64,000 nucleotides of DNA. It comes from Methylomarinum sp965277025 (GTDB taxonomy: Bacteria > Pseudomonadota > Gammaproteobacteria > Methylococcales > Methylomonadaceae). Location of the stretch: positions 2,604,001 through 2,668,000 of the forward strand of contig OZ255706.1 of NCBI GenBank assembly GCA_965277025.1, in the 5' to 3' direction. Position 1 is the stretch's first letter. Each line of letters opens with the position of its first letter. Shown here piece by piece: positions 8,926-17,479 of this stretch. The notes below the pieces were generated by a model. The model made no database searches. It worked only from the letters and a program-made list of their open reading frames with translations, and had not been told where the DNA came from. Position numbers and translations under genes: made by a program.

Positions 8926-9905
8926 TAAGTGAGCCGAAACAAGCTAGTTGTCGACGATTAGGAGAAGTCATGTCAATATCACATGATAGCGTAAATCGAT
9001 TTCTAAATCGGGAGCATTACACTGGGCGAGATTTATACAATGAAGCCAGCGCAAGCCTGAATTTAAAGGGCGGAACCTTGAGTGTTGACGATAGTGTTCT
9101 TGATAAACCTTATAGCCAATATATGGCATTTGTCAGTTATTTTTGGTCGGGAAAACATCATAGAGCAGTCAAGGGAATCAATCTTATCACGTTGTACTAC
9201 ACAGACATTCAAGGAAAACACCAACCACTGAATTTCCGGGTGGTCGATAAGGCGGAAGGAAAGACAAAAAATGACTATTTTCAAGACATGCTGACCGAAG
9301 TATTAGCTTGGGGACTAGAACCTGGTTTTGTAACAGGAGATAGCTGGTACAGTTGCGTGGATAATCTTAAATTGACAAGAAATCATCAGACAGGATTATT
9401 CTTTGCAGTGGAAGGTAATCGATTAGTCTCTGTTGAAAAAGGTTCATGGGTTCAAGTCAGGCAATTAGAAATCCCGGAAGACGGCTTAATGGTTTGGCTC
9501 AAAAATTTTGGGTATGTGAAATTATTTCGGACGACCTTGAAAGAACAAGTTCGCCATTACATAAGTTCACTACCTGATGAAGAAAAAACCGCTGTTTTTG
9601 ACAAGAAAGCATTTACCGAACAACATGATAGGCATTGGCAGATTGAGCAATATCATCGGGCAATAAAGCAGGTGTGTAATATTGAGCGGTTCCAGGTTCG
9701 CAATAAAAGAGCAATAAATAATCATATTTTTTCTGCAATTTGTGGCTTTGTTCAATTACAAAAATTGAGCTTTGCAGACGTGATTAATAATTGCTATAGC
9801 GTACAGCGGAATTTATTCAACGATGTTATGGCTTCGTTTATCGACACCTTTATGCCAAATATGAATCATTTAAACCCAAAATTTAAATCTGTTGTCAATG
9901 CGTAA
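8926..9905 (+). pseudogene. 3' part of IS-A transposase, cut off by IS-B
   Basis: It encodes the same DDE transposase as IS-B from LSEPKQASCRR onward, with a few substitutions (for example MAFVSYF for MAYVSYF and a Lys for Arg near the C-terminus). Its start lies at about 6442 on the far side of IS-B, so as placed it has no proper start. Confidence 0.85.
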
Positions 9906-9911
9906 CTTCTA

Positions 9912-10089
9912 TGATATCCGCATGACCAAGGTGCAGCAAAAAATATCGGGGTGTTTCAGGAGTGAGCAGGGTGCCATCACCTTCTGCCGTATTCGGGGAT
10001 ATCTATCCACTTGTCGTAAACATCATGTCAGTGCCTCTGAAGCGTTGGTACTGGTATTTAAGGGGAAATTACCGGAATTTACTCAGTGA
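9912..10089 (+). pseudogene. IS66-like transposase, C-terminal scrap
   Basis: About 58 codons ending at 10089 read IRMTKVQQKISGCFRSEQGA, followed by ITFCRIRGYLSTCRKHHVSA. This resembles the C-terminus of IS66 TnpC proteins. It begins exactly at the IS-A right end, so IS-A (or a linked deletion) removed the rest. No function expected. Confidence 0.65.
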
Positions 10090-10374
10090 CCTGATGCTTT
10101 TGGTAAAATACGCTGAGTAGTTACAAGATTTTTTGACTAAAACAGACATGATTCTCCACGTTTTCAACAGATAAAAAACGCCGACAGGAGAGTCATCAAG
10201 AGGGTTTTCCGTCGGCGCAATCCAATGCCGACATTTGTGCATAAAGAAGCAGACAGGCTATCGAGGGAGGAGATAGATAGAAAGCCCGTTTTCCAGATAT
10301 TCAACAAATGCGGCACACTCACGCATCATCGAAAACGGTCTTTCCGCCCCACAAATAAACCCGATTTGTGGCTA

Positions 10375-10517
10375 AGAACCTGTTCAATATCGTTACGAGC
10401 CGCTGTTTTGTGTGTGCGGACGGAGCGCAGAAACCGAAGTTTACACAGAGTAAATGAGGATTTCGAGCACCGCCCAAATACAAAGGACAGTGGCGCAGCT
10501 GATCTTAAACAGGTTCT
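10375..10517. repeat. MITE-3: 143-bp element with 13-bp inverted ends
   Basis: AGAACCTGTTCAA (10375-10387) and TTAAACAGGTTCT (10505-10517) form an inverted repeat with one mismatch, around ~117 bp with no convincing gene. It lies directly downstream, on the minus strand, of the cobalamin riboswitch. The stretch 10090-10374 before it holds only a GC-rich inverted repeat (CGCCGAC about 10170 with GTCGGCG about 10210) and nothing else that I recognise. Confidence 0.55.
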
Positions 10518-10532
10518 AAGATGATACTCATT

Positions 10533-10720
10533 CCGGCAGGTATCCTGGCTCACGCGTCATCGCCTGTATTTCGCCTTCCCAGTTTCCCAGTGGCTTTGGT
10601 CAATACAGACTCGTCGTTTACAGTTGCGGGTCAGCCAGGGCTTTGACAATAATGTCGCACCCTGTTCCCTGTTTCCTCCCTCGTTAAAGGGAACCGAAAT
10701 TGCGGCGTAGCCTACCAGCC
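10533..10720 (-). ncRNA. Cobalamin (B12) riboswitch, gene-less
   Basis: Read on the minus strand, the conserved pieces of the cobalamin aptamer appear in order: CGGTTCCC and GGGAACAGGGTG-type segments, then the B12 box region CCCGCAACTGTAA at about 10615-10628, and finally AGCCAGGATACCTGCC at about 10537-10552. Such switches repress btuB-type transporter or cobalamin biosynthesis genes when B12 is plentiful. The controlled gene should lie at lower coordinates on the minus strand, but only MITE-3, an IS66 scrap and IS-A are found there. The upstream stretch 10721-10908 is AT-rich and probably holds the promoter of the + strand gene at 10909. Confidence 0.88.
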
Positions 10721-10908
10721 AAAAAATTCAAGGTCAATACAACTTTCCGTTTTAAACAACAAGTCATCCGGCCAAGTCCCGAATCCTGGTTAAATATCCG
10801 GGTTAAGTTATTAATTTTTAGTATTAATAAATGAGGCCTGGTGTTGTTTTTTTGATACAATGAAAATCTTTTTTACGCCCCAAACAGCTTAACCTGGCTT
10901 TTAGCATA

Positions 10909-11640
10909 ATGAAATTATCTGTCGTTGTTCCCGTTTTTAATGAGGCTGAAAATATCCTGCCTTTGCTCGAAGAAATCACGCAAGCCATGTCCGCCTCAGC
11001 ATCCCATGAAATTATTTATGTCGATGACGGCAGTCAGGATGAAACGGCGAAAGTTTTGCAACACGCCCTGACGCAGTTTTCCACGCTGCGCGTCATTCGC
11101 CATAAAACCAGTTATGGGCAAAGCGCCGCGTTACGCACCGGCATCAAACATGCGAAATTTCCAGTCGTCGCCACGTTGGATGGTGATGGCCAGAACGACC
11201 CGGCTGATATTCCCCGTTTATATGAAACATTAATCAAAAATCAGTCCAGCCAATCAAACTTGTGGATGGTTGCTGGCTGGCGGCAGAAAAGACTGGATTC
11301 ACAATGGCGTATTTTCTCGTCGAAATTCGCCAACGCCATCCGGTCGACTTTGTTAAAAGATAAAACGCCTGATACGGGTTGTGGATTGAAAGTTTTTTTT
11401 CGCGACAAATTCCTGGATCTGCCTTATTTTGATCATATGCATCGTTTTTTACCGGCATTGATCATTCGGGAAGGTGGCCGAGTTATTTCCGAACCTGTCA
11501 ATCATCGACCCCGTGAACGTGGGGTCTCCAAATACGGCACCTGGGGACGCCTTTGGGTGGGCATTATCGATTTAATCGGCGTCATGTGGCTGTTAAGCCG
11601 CGCCCAGCCAGTCATTGCGGAGGAAATCAAAAATGGATAG
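10909..11640 (+). CDS. Family 2 glycosyltransferase, dolichyl/undecaprenyl-phosphate sugar synthase type
   Basis: 243 residues with a GT-A fold: LSVVVPVFNEAENILPLLEE at the N-terminus, IIYVDDGSQDET, RHKTSYGQSAALRTGIKHA and the DXD-like LDGDGQNDPADIP. DPM1/ArnC-like enzymes load a sugar from a nucleotide donor onto a polyprenyl phosphate at the cytoplasmic face of the inner membrane. There are no C-terminal transmembrane pairs of the ArnC kind, though WVGIIDLIGVMWLL could associate with the membrane. The next gene starts inside its 3' end, and a GT39 gene follows, consistent with a flipped lipid-linked sugar donor pathway for lipid A or surface glycan modification. Confidence 0.85.
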   Translation: MKLSVVVPVFNEAENILPLLEEITQAMSASASHEIIYVDDGSQDETAKVLQHALTQFSTLRVIRHKTSYGQSAALRTGIKHAKFPVVATLDGDGQNDPADIPRLYETLIKNQSSQSNLWMVAGWRQKRLDSQWRIFSSKFANAIRSTLLKDKTPDTGCGLKVFFRDKFLDLPYFDHMHRFLPALIIREGGRVISEPVNHRPRERGVSKYGTWGRLWVGIIDLIGVMWLLSRAQPVIAEEIKNG

Positions 11641-11911
11641 TGAATCAATCTGGCTGGCTATCGGTTTTTTAGGCCAGGCATTGTTTTCCGCCCGGTTTTT
11701 GGTGCAATGGATCAAAAGCGAAAAAGAGAAAAAAAGCGTGTTTCCGGTTGCTTTCTGGTATTTCAGTATTGCTGGCGGCCTAACCCTTTTATCTTACGCC
11801 ATTCACAAGCAAGACCCGGTTTTTATTGTTGGCCAGGCGACCGGGCTGTTTATTTATCTGCGTAATTTGTATTTTATTATTTATCACAAAGATGATTACA
11901 AAGCGCCTTGA
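11633..11911 (+). CDS. Small membrane protein with lipid A biosynthesis N-terminal (LAB-N) domain
   Basis: 92 residues from ATG 11633, chosen because GGAGG stands 8 nt upstream; it overlaps the preceding stop by 8 nt. It contains three hydrophobic segments (WLAIGFLGQALFSARFLVQW, FPVAFWYFSIAGGLTLLSYA, FIVGQATGLFIYLRNLYFII), the pattern of PF07578 proteins. Similar proteins accompany polyprenyl-phosphate sugar transferases, with SMR-like topology suggesting a role in moving the lipid-linked sugar across the membrane. That role is inference from context. Confidence 0.82.
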   Translation: MDSESIWLAIGFLGQALFSARFLVQWIKSEKEKKSVFPVAFWYFSIAGGLTLLSYAIHKQDPVFIVGQATGLFIYLRNLYFIIYHKDDYKAP

Positions 11912-11983
11912 TAAAACGCTGCACAAGCTGTCTCTTGTTCCGAAATCAGGCGACATTTTTCCCCGTATAAAAACCTTCAGACA

Positions 11984-13585
11984 ATGTTAATGAACAAACG
12001 TATTCCAGAGAAATACTGGCTCTATTTGTTATGGCTGTTCTTAAGCGGGGTAAGCATTGCTGTCAGACCTTTATTTCCGGTGGATGAAACCTGCTATGTT
12101 TCCGTTGCCTGGGAAATGTGGCTGAACCATGACTGGCTGGTCCCTCATTTAAACGGGCAAACCTATAGCCACAAGCCCCCTTTGTTGTTTTGGTTGATTA
12201 ACCTGGTTTGGGCGATTTTCGGCGTCAATGAAACGTTGATTCGCTGGATCGGCCCGCTGTTCTCTTTGGCCGGCATCATCCTGGCTGGTCAAATCGCCAG
12301 AATGATGTGGCCGAAACAAGCCTCTATACAAACCAATGTACAGTTTGTGTTGCTGGGATTTTTCTTCTGGATGCTATATGGCACCCTGACCATGTTCGAC
12401 ATGATGCTGGCTTTTTTTGTCTTGCTGGGAATTTACAGCATCGTGAAACTGGCTTTTTGCGGGTGGACATGGAAACGCTGGCTGTTGTTGGGCATCGCCA
12501 TCGGTGGAGGTATTTTAACCAAAGAGCCGGTCATCTTGCTGCATCTATTGCCGGTTGCGCTATTGGCTCCCTGGTGGTTAAAACAGAAAAGTGAAAATTT
12601 ACCTTGGACGCACTGGTACTGGGGGCTGTTTTCCGCCGTGATCATCGGCGCTGTAATTGCGCTATGCTGGGCGATTCCGGCCGGCATCAGTGGCGGAGAA
12701 GCCTATCGAAACGCCATTTTCTTCGGCCAGACCAGTGGCCGTATCGTCAATTCATTCGCCCATCGCCTGCCCTGGTGGTGGTATTTGGAAAGACTGCCCT
12801 TTATTTTACTGCCGTGGTTATTGTGGAAACCCTTCTGGCAAACGCTGAAAGAATTTGACAGTCAAAATCCGGGCATCAGATTTTGTCTTGCCTGGCTGTT
12901 GCCGGTGTTTGTCGCCTTTTCATTAATCAGCGGCAAGCGCATCCATTATTTGCTGCCGTTAATGCCCGCTTTTGCATTGTTGATCAGTTTTGGTCTGGAC
13001 AAGGTTTTGGCCGACAAACAGCATGCCAGACCTTTTACTATCTCTGCCATTTACTTGATCTGTGGCGTGGCGCTGGCCTTATTGCCACAAATAAACCAGC
13101 AGCTGCATTTAAAAGATGAATTCGCCCATCTTTCACCGGTTTGGGGAGTCTTGTTAATTTTCAACGCCCTTTTTCTGTTCATCAAAGGAAAACACAGGCA
13201 GACTGCGGTCTTTTATATTTGCTTGAGCAGCATTGTTTCTTTTTTACTGGTCGAATGCGCCGCTTTTTCTGTGCTGGGTTATCGCTATGATATGCGCCCT
13301 GCAGCCGAAAAAGTTGCCGAATTACAAAAAAACAAGCGTATTGTTTTTTATACGGCAAAATATCATGGTCAATATAATTTCGTAGGACGATTGAAGCAAC
13401 CTTTGACCGTGATTAAGCATGAAAATAATCTTCGTCAGTGGCTCCAGCTACACCCTGATGGGGTTGTCATTAAAATTGTTCCAGATAAAATCGCCGACCA
13501 ATTCCGGCAATACCCTCACTTTCCGTTTAAAGGGAAAAGCATTGTGTTTTTACCGGCATTAAAAGCGCTATCACCACCGTCATAA
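11984..13585 (+). CDS. Family 39 glycosyltransferase (ArnT/PMT-like), inner membrane
   Basis: 533 residues with about a dozen hydrophobic segments. The N-terminal FPVDETCYVSVAWEMWLNHD carries the acidic DE pair of GT39 enzymes, followed by QTYSHKPPLLFWLINLVW. These enzymes take a sugar from a polyprenyl phosphate carrier on the periplasmic side and place it on lipid A or another acceptor. The two genes before it would make and perhaps flip the donor. Starts at 11984 or the in-frame ATG at 11990 are both possible. A MITE begins 6 nt after the stop. Confidence 0.85.
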   Translation: MLMNKRIPEKYWLYLLWLFLSGVSIAVRPLFPVDETCYVSVAWEMWLNHDWLVPHLNGQTYSHKPPLLFWLINLVWAIFGVNETLIRWIGPLFSLAGIILAGQIARMMWPKQASIQTNVQFVLLGFFFWMLYGTLTMFDMMLAFFVLLGIYSIVKLAFCGWTWKRWLLLGIAIGGGILTKEPVILLHLLPVALLAPWWLKQKSENLPWTHWYWGLFSAVIIGAVIALCWAIPAGISGGEAYRNAIFFGQTSGRIVNSFAHRLPWWWYLERLPFILLPWLLWKPFWQTLKEFDSQNPGIRFCLAWLLPVFVAFSLISGKRIHYLLPLMPAFALLISFGLDKVLADKQHARPFTISAIYLICGVALALLPQINQQLHLKDEFAHLSPVWGVLLIFNALFLFIKGKHRQTAVFYICLSSIVSFLLVECAAFSVLGYRYDMRPAAEKVAELQKNKRIVFYTAKYHGQYNFVGRLKQPLTVIKHENNLRQWLQLHPDGVVIKIVPDKIADQFRQYPHFPFKGKSIVFLPALKALSPPS

Positions 13586-13591
13586 GTTTAC

Positions 13592-13747
13592 TAAGGAAGC
13601 GCTGAACAAATCATCCATGATTTGTCAGCGCCCGCAAAACGGAAATGCGATTTCCGCTTTGCTTACAAAATCAATAGCTTGCAGCTATCGATTTTGACGA
13701 CACATCCCTGTGTCGCGGGAAGCACTGATTTAATCAGCGCTTCCCTA
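13592..13747. repeat. MITE-1 family palindromic repeat, copy B
   Basis: A complete copy of about 156 bp with inverted ends AGGAAGCGCTGA and TCAGCGCTTCCCT, flanked by TA on both sides, which suggests TA target use. Internal palindromes ACAAATCATCCATGATTTGT and GGAAATGCGATTTCC would fold into hairpins. It lies between two convergent genes and its last bases form the stop codon (TAG, minus strand) of the DUF4197 gene. Confidence 0.85.
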
Positions 13748-14509
13748 ACGGGCAAATATTTTGCGTAATATATCACTGCCGCGAGCTGCAGGATTATTAC
13801 GAATCGCCTGCTCTTCTTTTGCGATATATTGAAAAAGTCCATCCAGGGCCTTATTCGTCACATACTGATCCAAATCCAGACTGTTATTGTTTTGTAAAAA
13901 ACCACCCAATACGGAATTGGCGGATCCCATCAATTGCTTGTAGGATGCGGTTGCCCCGGTGGCATCTGTAGCCTGGCTGACAATCGGTTTGAAGCGTTCG
14001 GCCAGATCCTTTCCGGCTACTTTGCGAAAATATTGCGTCGCTGCATCATCTGGCCCATTCAAAATTTTCATTGCATCATCAATGCTCATTTTACGGATAG
14101 CGTCGGCCAAAATTCCGGCCGCTTCGGGAACCGCCTGCTCGGCCGCTTTGTTCATCGTCGTTTCTATTTCATCGACGTACTGCCCCTGGCCGATAGTTCT
14201 GGCGGCACTGGCAACGGTTTTCAACGAATCCGGCACAGCTATTTTCACCAATGGATTTTCGGTAAATCCACCCGGTTTGCCCAATGTATTAATTGCCGAT
14301 TCAACACCGGTCGCCAGTGTCTCTTTCAACCCCGTCACCACTTCACTGTTTGACAACGCTGATTTGGCCAGCGTCGTTCCCGAATCACCCGCCGATTCTC
14401 CCAAGGTTTTTTGCAGAAAATCCATCCAGTCTGCCTGGCATACCGTACTCGCCGGTAAGATCAACAAAAAAACAAAAAATTTGTAAATTGAGGGCATAAC
14501 AAGGTCCAT
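13745..14509 (-). CDS. DUF4197 domain protein, exported
   Basis: 254 residues with an N-terminal signal peptide (IYKFFVFLLILPASTVCQA), then the DUF4197 region: WMDFLQKTLGES, GLKETLATGVESAINTLGK, NPLVKIAVPDSLKTVASAAR, and a C-terminal YVTNKALDGLFQYIAKEEQ followed by IRNNPAARGSDILRKIF. The family is common in Proteobacteria and probably periplasmic, with no known function. ATG 14497 (MPSIYKFF) is an equally good start. The stop codon lies inside MITE-1 copy B, so a few C-terminal residues may not be original. Confidence 0.85.
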   Translation of the reverse strand: MDLVMPSIYKFFVFLLILPASTVCQADWMDFLQKTLGESAGDSGTTLAKSALSNSEVVTGLKETLATGVESAINTLGKPGGFTENPLVKIAVPDSLKTVASAARTIGQGQYVDEIETTMNKAAEQAVPEAAGILADAIRKMSIDDAMKILNGPDDAATQYFRKVAGKDLAERFKPIVSQATDATGATASYKQLMGSANSVLGGFLQNNNSLDLDQYVTNKALDGLFQYIAKEEQAIRNNPAARGSDILRKIFAR

Positions 14510-14624
14510 TGAAAATAAAAGATACAGTATATAAAGGCTATTCTTAATTTCAGATTAACAACCCTATTCTGCTGACACCAAGAATATGCTAAAATCGCCT
14601 GATTTAACGAATCAGGAGCAATAA

Positions 14625-14843
14625 ATGGCTAAAGAAGATCAAATTGAAATGGAAGGTAAAGTCATCGACACTCTTCCCAACACGATGTTTCGGGTAGAGC
14701 TGGAAAATGGACATGTTATTACTGCCCATATCTCAGGCAAAATGCGTAAACATTACATCCGTATCTTGACCGGTGACAAAGTAAAAGTGGAAATGACACC
14801 TTATGATTTGACCAAAGGACGCATCACTTTCCGCATGCGCTAA
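14625..14843 (+). CDS. infA: Translation initiation factor IF-1
   Basis: 72 residues, exactly the usual size, with the S1/OB fold sequence MAKEDQIEMEGKVIDTLPNT, FRVELENGHVITAHISGKMR and LTGDKVKVEMTPYDLTKGRI. IF-1 binds the 30S A site during initiation. AGGAG stands 6 nt before the ATG. It is transcribed toward clpA, a convergent arrangement common in gammaproteobacteria. Confidence 0.98.
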   Translation: MAKEDQIEMEGKVIDTLPNTMFRVELENGHVITAHISGKMRKHYIRILTGDKVKVEMTPYDLTKGRITFRMR

Positions 14844-14876
14844 ACGCTTATCCGTTATCGCATGCGTGATAAAGCG

Positions 14877-17144
14877 CTAATCCATCGGGATCAAATCCTT
14901 ACTGTTAATAGAGAAGGCCAGTTCGTCGTTGTTAACGACGACCTGAACATGGCCGCCATTGGTTAATTTGCCAAATAACAATTCATTGGCCAGCGGCTTT
15001 TTGATTCTTTCCTGGATCAGGCGGCTCATTGGTCTGGCCCCCATTTTCGGGTCACAACCGTGTTCGGCCAACCAGAGTCTTGCTTCAGAATCAAGACTCA
15101 ACGTGACGTCTTTCTCCGCCAGAACGGCTTCCAGTTCGAAGATAAATTTATCGACTACCTGGCCCACAATGCTAATATCCAATGGTTTGAACTGGACAAT
15201 GGCGTCGAGCCGGTTTCTAAACTCGGGTGAGAAACTCTTCTCAATCACTTTCATGCTGTCAGTTGAATGATCCTGCTGGGTAAAACCGATCGAAGCGCGA
15301 CTGCCTTCTTCAGCGCCCGCATTGGTGGTCATCACCAGAATAATATTGCGGAAATCAGCTTTCCGGCCATTGTTGTCAGTCAACGTACCATGATCCATAA
15401 TTTGTAATAACAAATTAAACACATCCGGATGGGCTTTTTCCAATTCGTCCAACAATAAAACCGCATGCGGATGTTTGGTGACTGCCTCGGTCAGCAAGCC
15501 CCCTTGATCGAAACCGACATAGCCCGGTGGTGCGCCAATCAGGCGGGAAACGGTATGTCGTTCCATATATTCTGACATATCAAAACGAATCAGTTCGATA
15601 CCCAGAACTTTGGCTAATTGCCGGGTCACCTCGGTTTTACCGACGCCAGTCGGACCTGAAAACAGAAAAGAACCAATGGTCTTACTGGTATCCCTAAGGC
15701 CTGATCGTGATAATTTAACTGCATTGGCCAGTTCAGAAATGGCCTCATCCTGGCCAAACACCAGCATTTTCAGGTTCTTTTCCAGATTTTGTAATTTGTC
15801 GATCTCATTCGATGAAACCGTTTGTACCGGTACCCGGGCTACCTTGGCGACCACTTCCTCGATTTCCTGGCTATCGATCACTTTTTTACGTTTTTCACCG
15901 GTAAACAAGCGTTGTCTGGCGCCTGCTTCATCAATAATATCGATGGCCTTGTCCGGCAAGTGTCTATCGGTTATAAAACGTGATGACAGCTCAGCCGCCT
16001 GTTTCAATGCCTCTGCTGTATAAGTCAGATCATGATGTTCTTCAAAGCGGGATTTCAAGCCCTGCAAAATCTTGATGGTGTCTTCCACTGATGGCTCCAA
16101 CACATCGATCTTCTGAAAACGCCTTGCCAATGCATGATCCTTCTCGAAAATTCCGCGATACTCCTGATAGGTAGTTGATCCAATACAGCGCAATTGCCCT
16201 GAAGCCAGGACCGGTTTAATCAGGTTGGAGGCATCCATAACCCCACCAGAAGTGGAACCTGCGCCAATAATGGTGTGAATTTCATCAATAAACAGAATAG
16301 AACGGGGTTCTTTCTTTAATTGATTGACCAACGCCTTCAAGCGTTTCTCGAAATCGCCCCGGTATTTTGTTCCGGCAACCAGCGCACCCAAATCCAGCGC
16401 ATAAATGACATTATCTAGCAGCACATCAGGCACATCTTCTTCGACAATACGCTTTGCCAAGCCTTCGGCAATCGCTGTTTTACCAACACCCGATTCTCCC
16501 ACCAGCAATGGATTGTTTTTGCGCCGGCGGCATAAAATCTGAATAGTGCGATCGACTTCGTCTTCACGGCCAATCAATGGGTCAATTTTACCCACCAAAG
16601 CTTCTTCATTGAGATTGGTGGCGTATTTTTCCAGCGGACTTTCCTGTGCCGCTTGCTCACTGCTCTGGGCATCCTCATAATTTTGTTCGCCTGTATTGAG
16701 TGAATCTTCATCATTTTTGGCCACACCATGCGCCAGAAAATTAACCACGTCCAATCGGGTAATATCCTGCTTGTTCAGTAAATACACTGCATGAGAGTCT
16801 TGCTCACTGAACAGCGCAACAAACAGATTAGCACCGCTCACTTCTTTTTTTTCAGATGCCTGAACATGAAAGACCGCGCGTTGCAAAACCCGCTGAAACC
16901 CCAGTGTCGGCTGGGTTTCTCGGTGAATACCTTCAGGAATCAACGAGGCGGTTTCATCGATGAATTGAGCCAATTCACCTCGGAGCGTATTGATATCACA
17001 GGCGCAGGCATTCAGGATTGGGATAACAGTTTCATTATCCAGCAGCGCCAGCAATAAATGCTCGACGGTTATAAATTCATGGCGTTTCTGATGCGCCGTT
17101 GTGAAAGCCGTATTCAGCGTGACTTCCAACTCTTTACTTAACAT
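14877..17144 (-). CDS. clpA: ATP-dependent Clp protease ATP-binding subunit ClpA
   Basis: 755 residues with an N-terminal Clp repeat domain and two AAA+ modules. The first has Walker A GESGVGKTAIAEGLA near residue 218 and a Walker B with LFIDEIHTIIGAG. The second has Walker A FSGPTGVGKTEVTRQLA near 494 and LLLDELEKAHPDVF. The IGL-type loop for ClpP contact is represented by the segment around GSRASIGFTQQD. ClpA unfolds substrates for ClpP and receives N-end-rule substrates from ClpS, whose gene lies 3 nt upstream. Confidence 0.97.
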   Translation of the reverse strand: MLSKELEVTLNTAFTTAHQKRHEFITVEHLLLALLDNETVIPILNACACDINTLRGELAQFIDETASLIPEGIHRETQPTLGFQRVLQRAVFHVQASEKKEVSGANLFVALFSEQDSHAVYLLNKQDITRLDVVNFLAHGVAKNDEDSLNTGEQNYEDAQSSEQAAQESPLEKYATNLNEEALVGKIDPLIGREDEVDRTIQILCRRRKNNPLLVGESGVGKTAIAEGLAKRIVEEDVPDVLLDNVIYALDLGALVAGTKYRGDFEKRLKALVNQLKKEPRSILFIDEIHTIIGAGSTSGGVMDASNLIKPVLASGQLRCIGSTTYQEYRGIFEKDHALARRFQKIDVLEPSVEDTIKILQGLKSRFEEHHDLTYTAEALKQAAELSSRFITDRHLPDKAIDIIDEAGARQRLFTGEKRKKVIDSQEIEEVVAKVARVPVQTVSSNEIDKLQNLEKNLKMLVFGQDEAISELANAVKLSRSGLRDTSKTIGSFLFSGPTGVGKTEVTRQLAKVLGIELIRFDMSEYMERHTVSRLIGAPPGYVGFDQGGLLTEAVTKHPHAVLLLDELEKAHPDVFNLLLQIMDHGTLTDNNGRKADFRNIILVMTTNAGAEEGSRASIGFTQQDHSTDSMKVIEKSFSPEFRNRLDAIVQFKPLDISIVGQVVDKFIFELEAVLAEKDVTLSLDSEARLWLAEHGCDPKMGARPMSRLIQERIKKPLANELLFGKLTNGGHVQVVVNNDELAFSINSKDLIPMD

Positions 17145-17147
17145 AAT

Positions 17148-17471
17148 CTAAGCCTCTTCCATTGCGCACATCAAAGGGTGATGATGTTCGCGAGAATATT
17201 CGTTGACGATATGGACTTTGGTTTCCGCCACATCTTTGCTGTAAACGCCGCAAACCCCTACCCCTTGAGTATGGACTTGCAGCATGACCTGAGTTGCTTT
17301 TTCTTCTGACATATGAAAAAAATCAGTGAGTATTTCGACGACAAAATCCATCGGTGTAAAATCATCGTTTAACAGGATAACTTTATATAAAGGAGGTTTT
17401 TTTAATTGTGGTTTCGCTTCCTGTACAACCAGGCCGCTATCGTTATCATGCAAAGGATTGGTATCAGACAT
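17148..17471 (-). CDS. clpS: ClpS, adaptor of ClpAP
   Basis: 107 residues with the core YKVILLNDDFTPMDFVVEIL, FFHMSEEKATQVMLQVHTQG and AETKVHIVNEYSREHHHPL of ClpS, which hands N-degron substrates to ClpA. It forms an operon with clpA (3-nt gap). An IS begins 8 nt upstream of its ATG, so the original leader and promoter of clpS-clpA now lie 1.1 kb away on the far side of the IS. Expression must now come from within the IS or by read-through. Confidence 0.95.
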   Translation of the reverse strand: MSDTNPLHDNDSGLVVQEAKPQLKKPPLYKVILLNDDFTPMDFVVEILTDFFHMSEEKATQVMLQVHTQGVGVCGVYSKDVAETKVHIVNEYSREHHHPLMCAMEEA

Positions 17472-17479
17472 TGTGATTA

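Larger units (their letters stand above)
6322..9911 (+). mobile_element. IS-A: IS4/IS701-superfamily element split by a second copy of itself
   Basis: The left end TAGAAGTTACGCATTGACA begins at 6322 and the matching right end finishes at 9911. Between 6466 and 8925 it is interrupted by IS-B, another copy of the same element. The interruption is flanked by a 5-bp target duplication TAAGT (6461-6465 and 8926-8930). Joining 6322-6465 to 8931-9911 restores a complete IS of about 1.1 kb. No target duplication is visible at the outer ends (GAACA against TGATA), so a neighbouring deletion has probably occurred. Confidence 0.85.

Noticed and set aside
10225..10524. A 99-residue + strand gene
   Set aside because: Half of it lies inside MITE-3 and the rest in a hairpin-rich spacer; no domain is seen.
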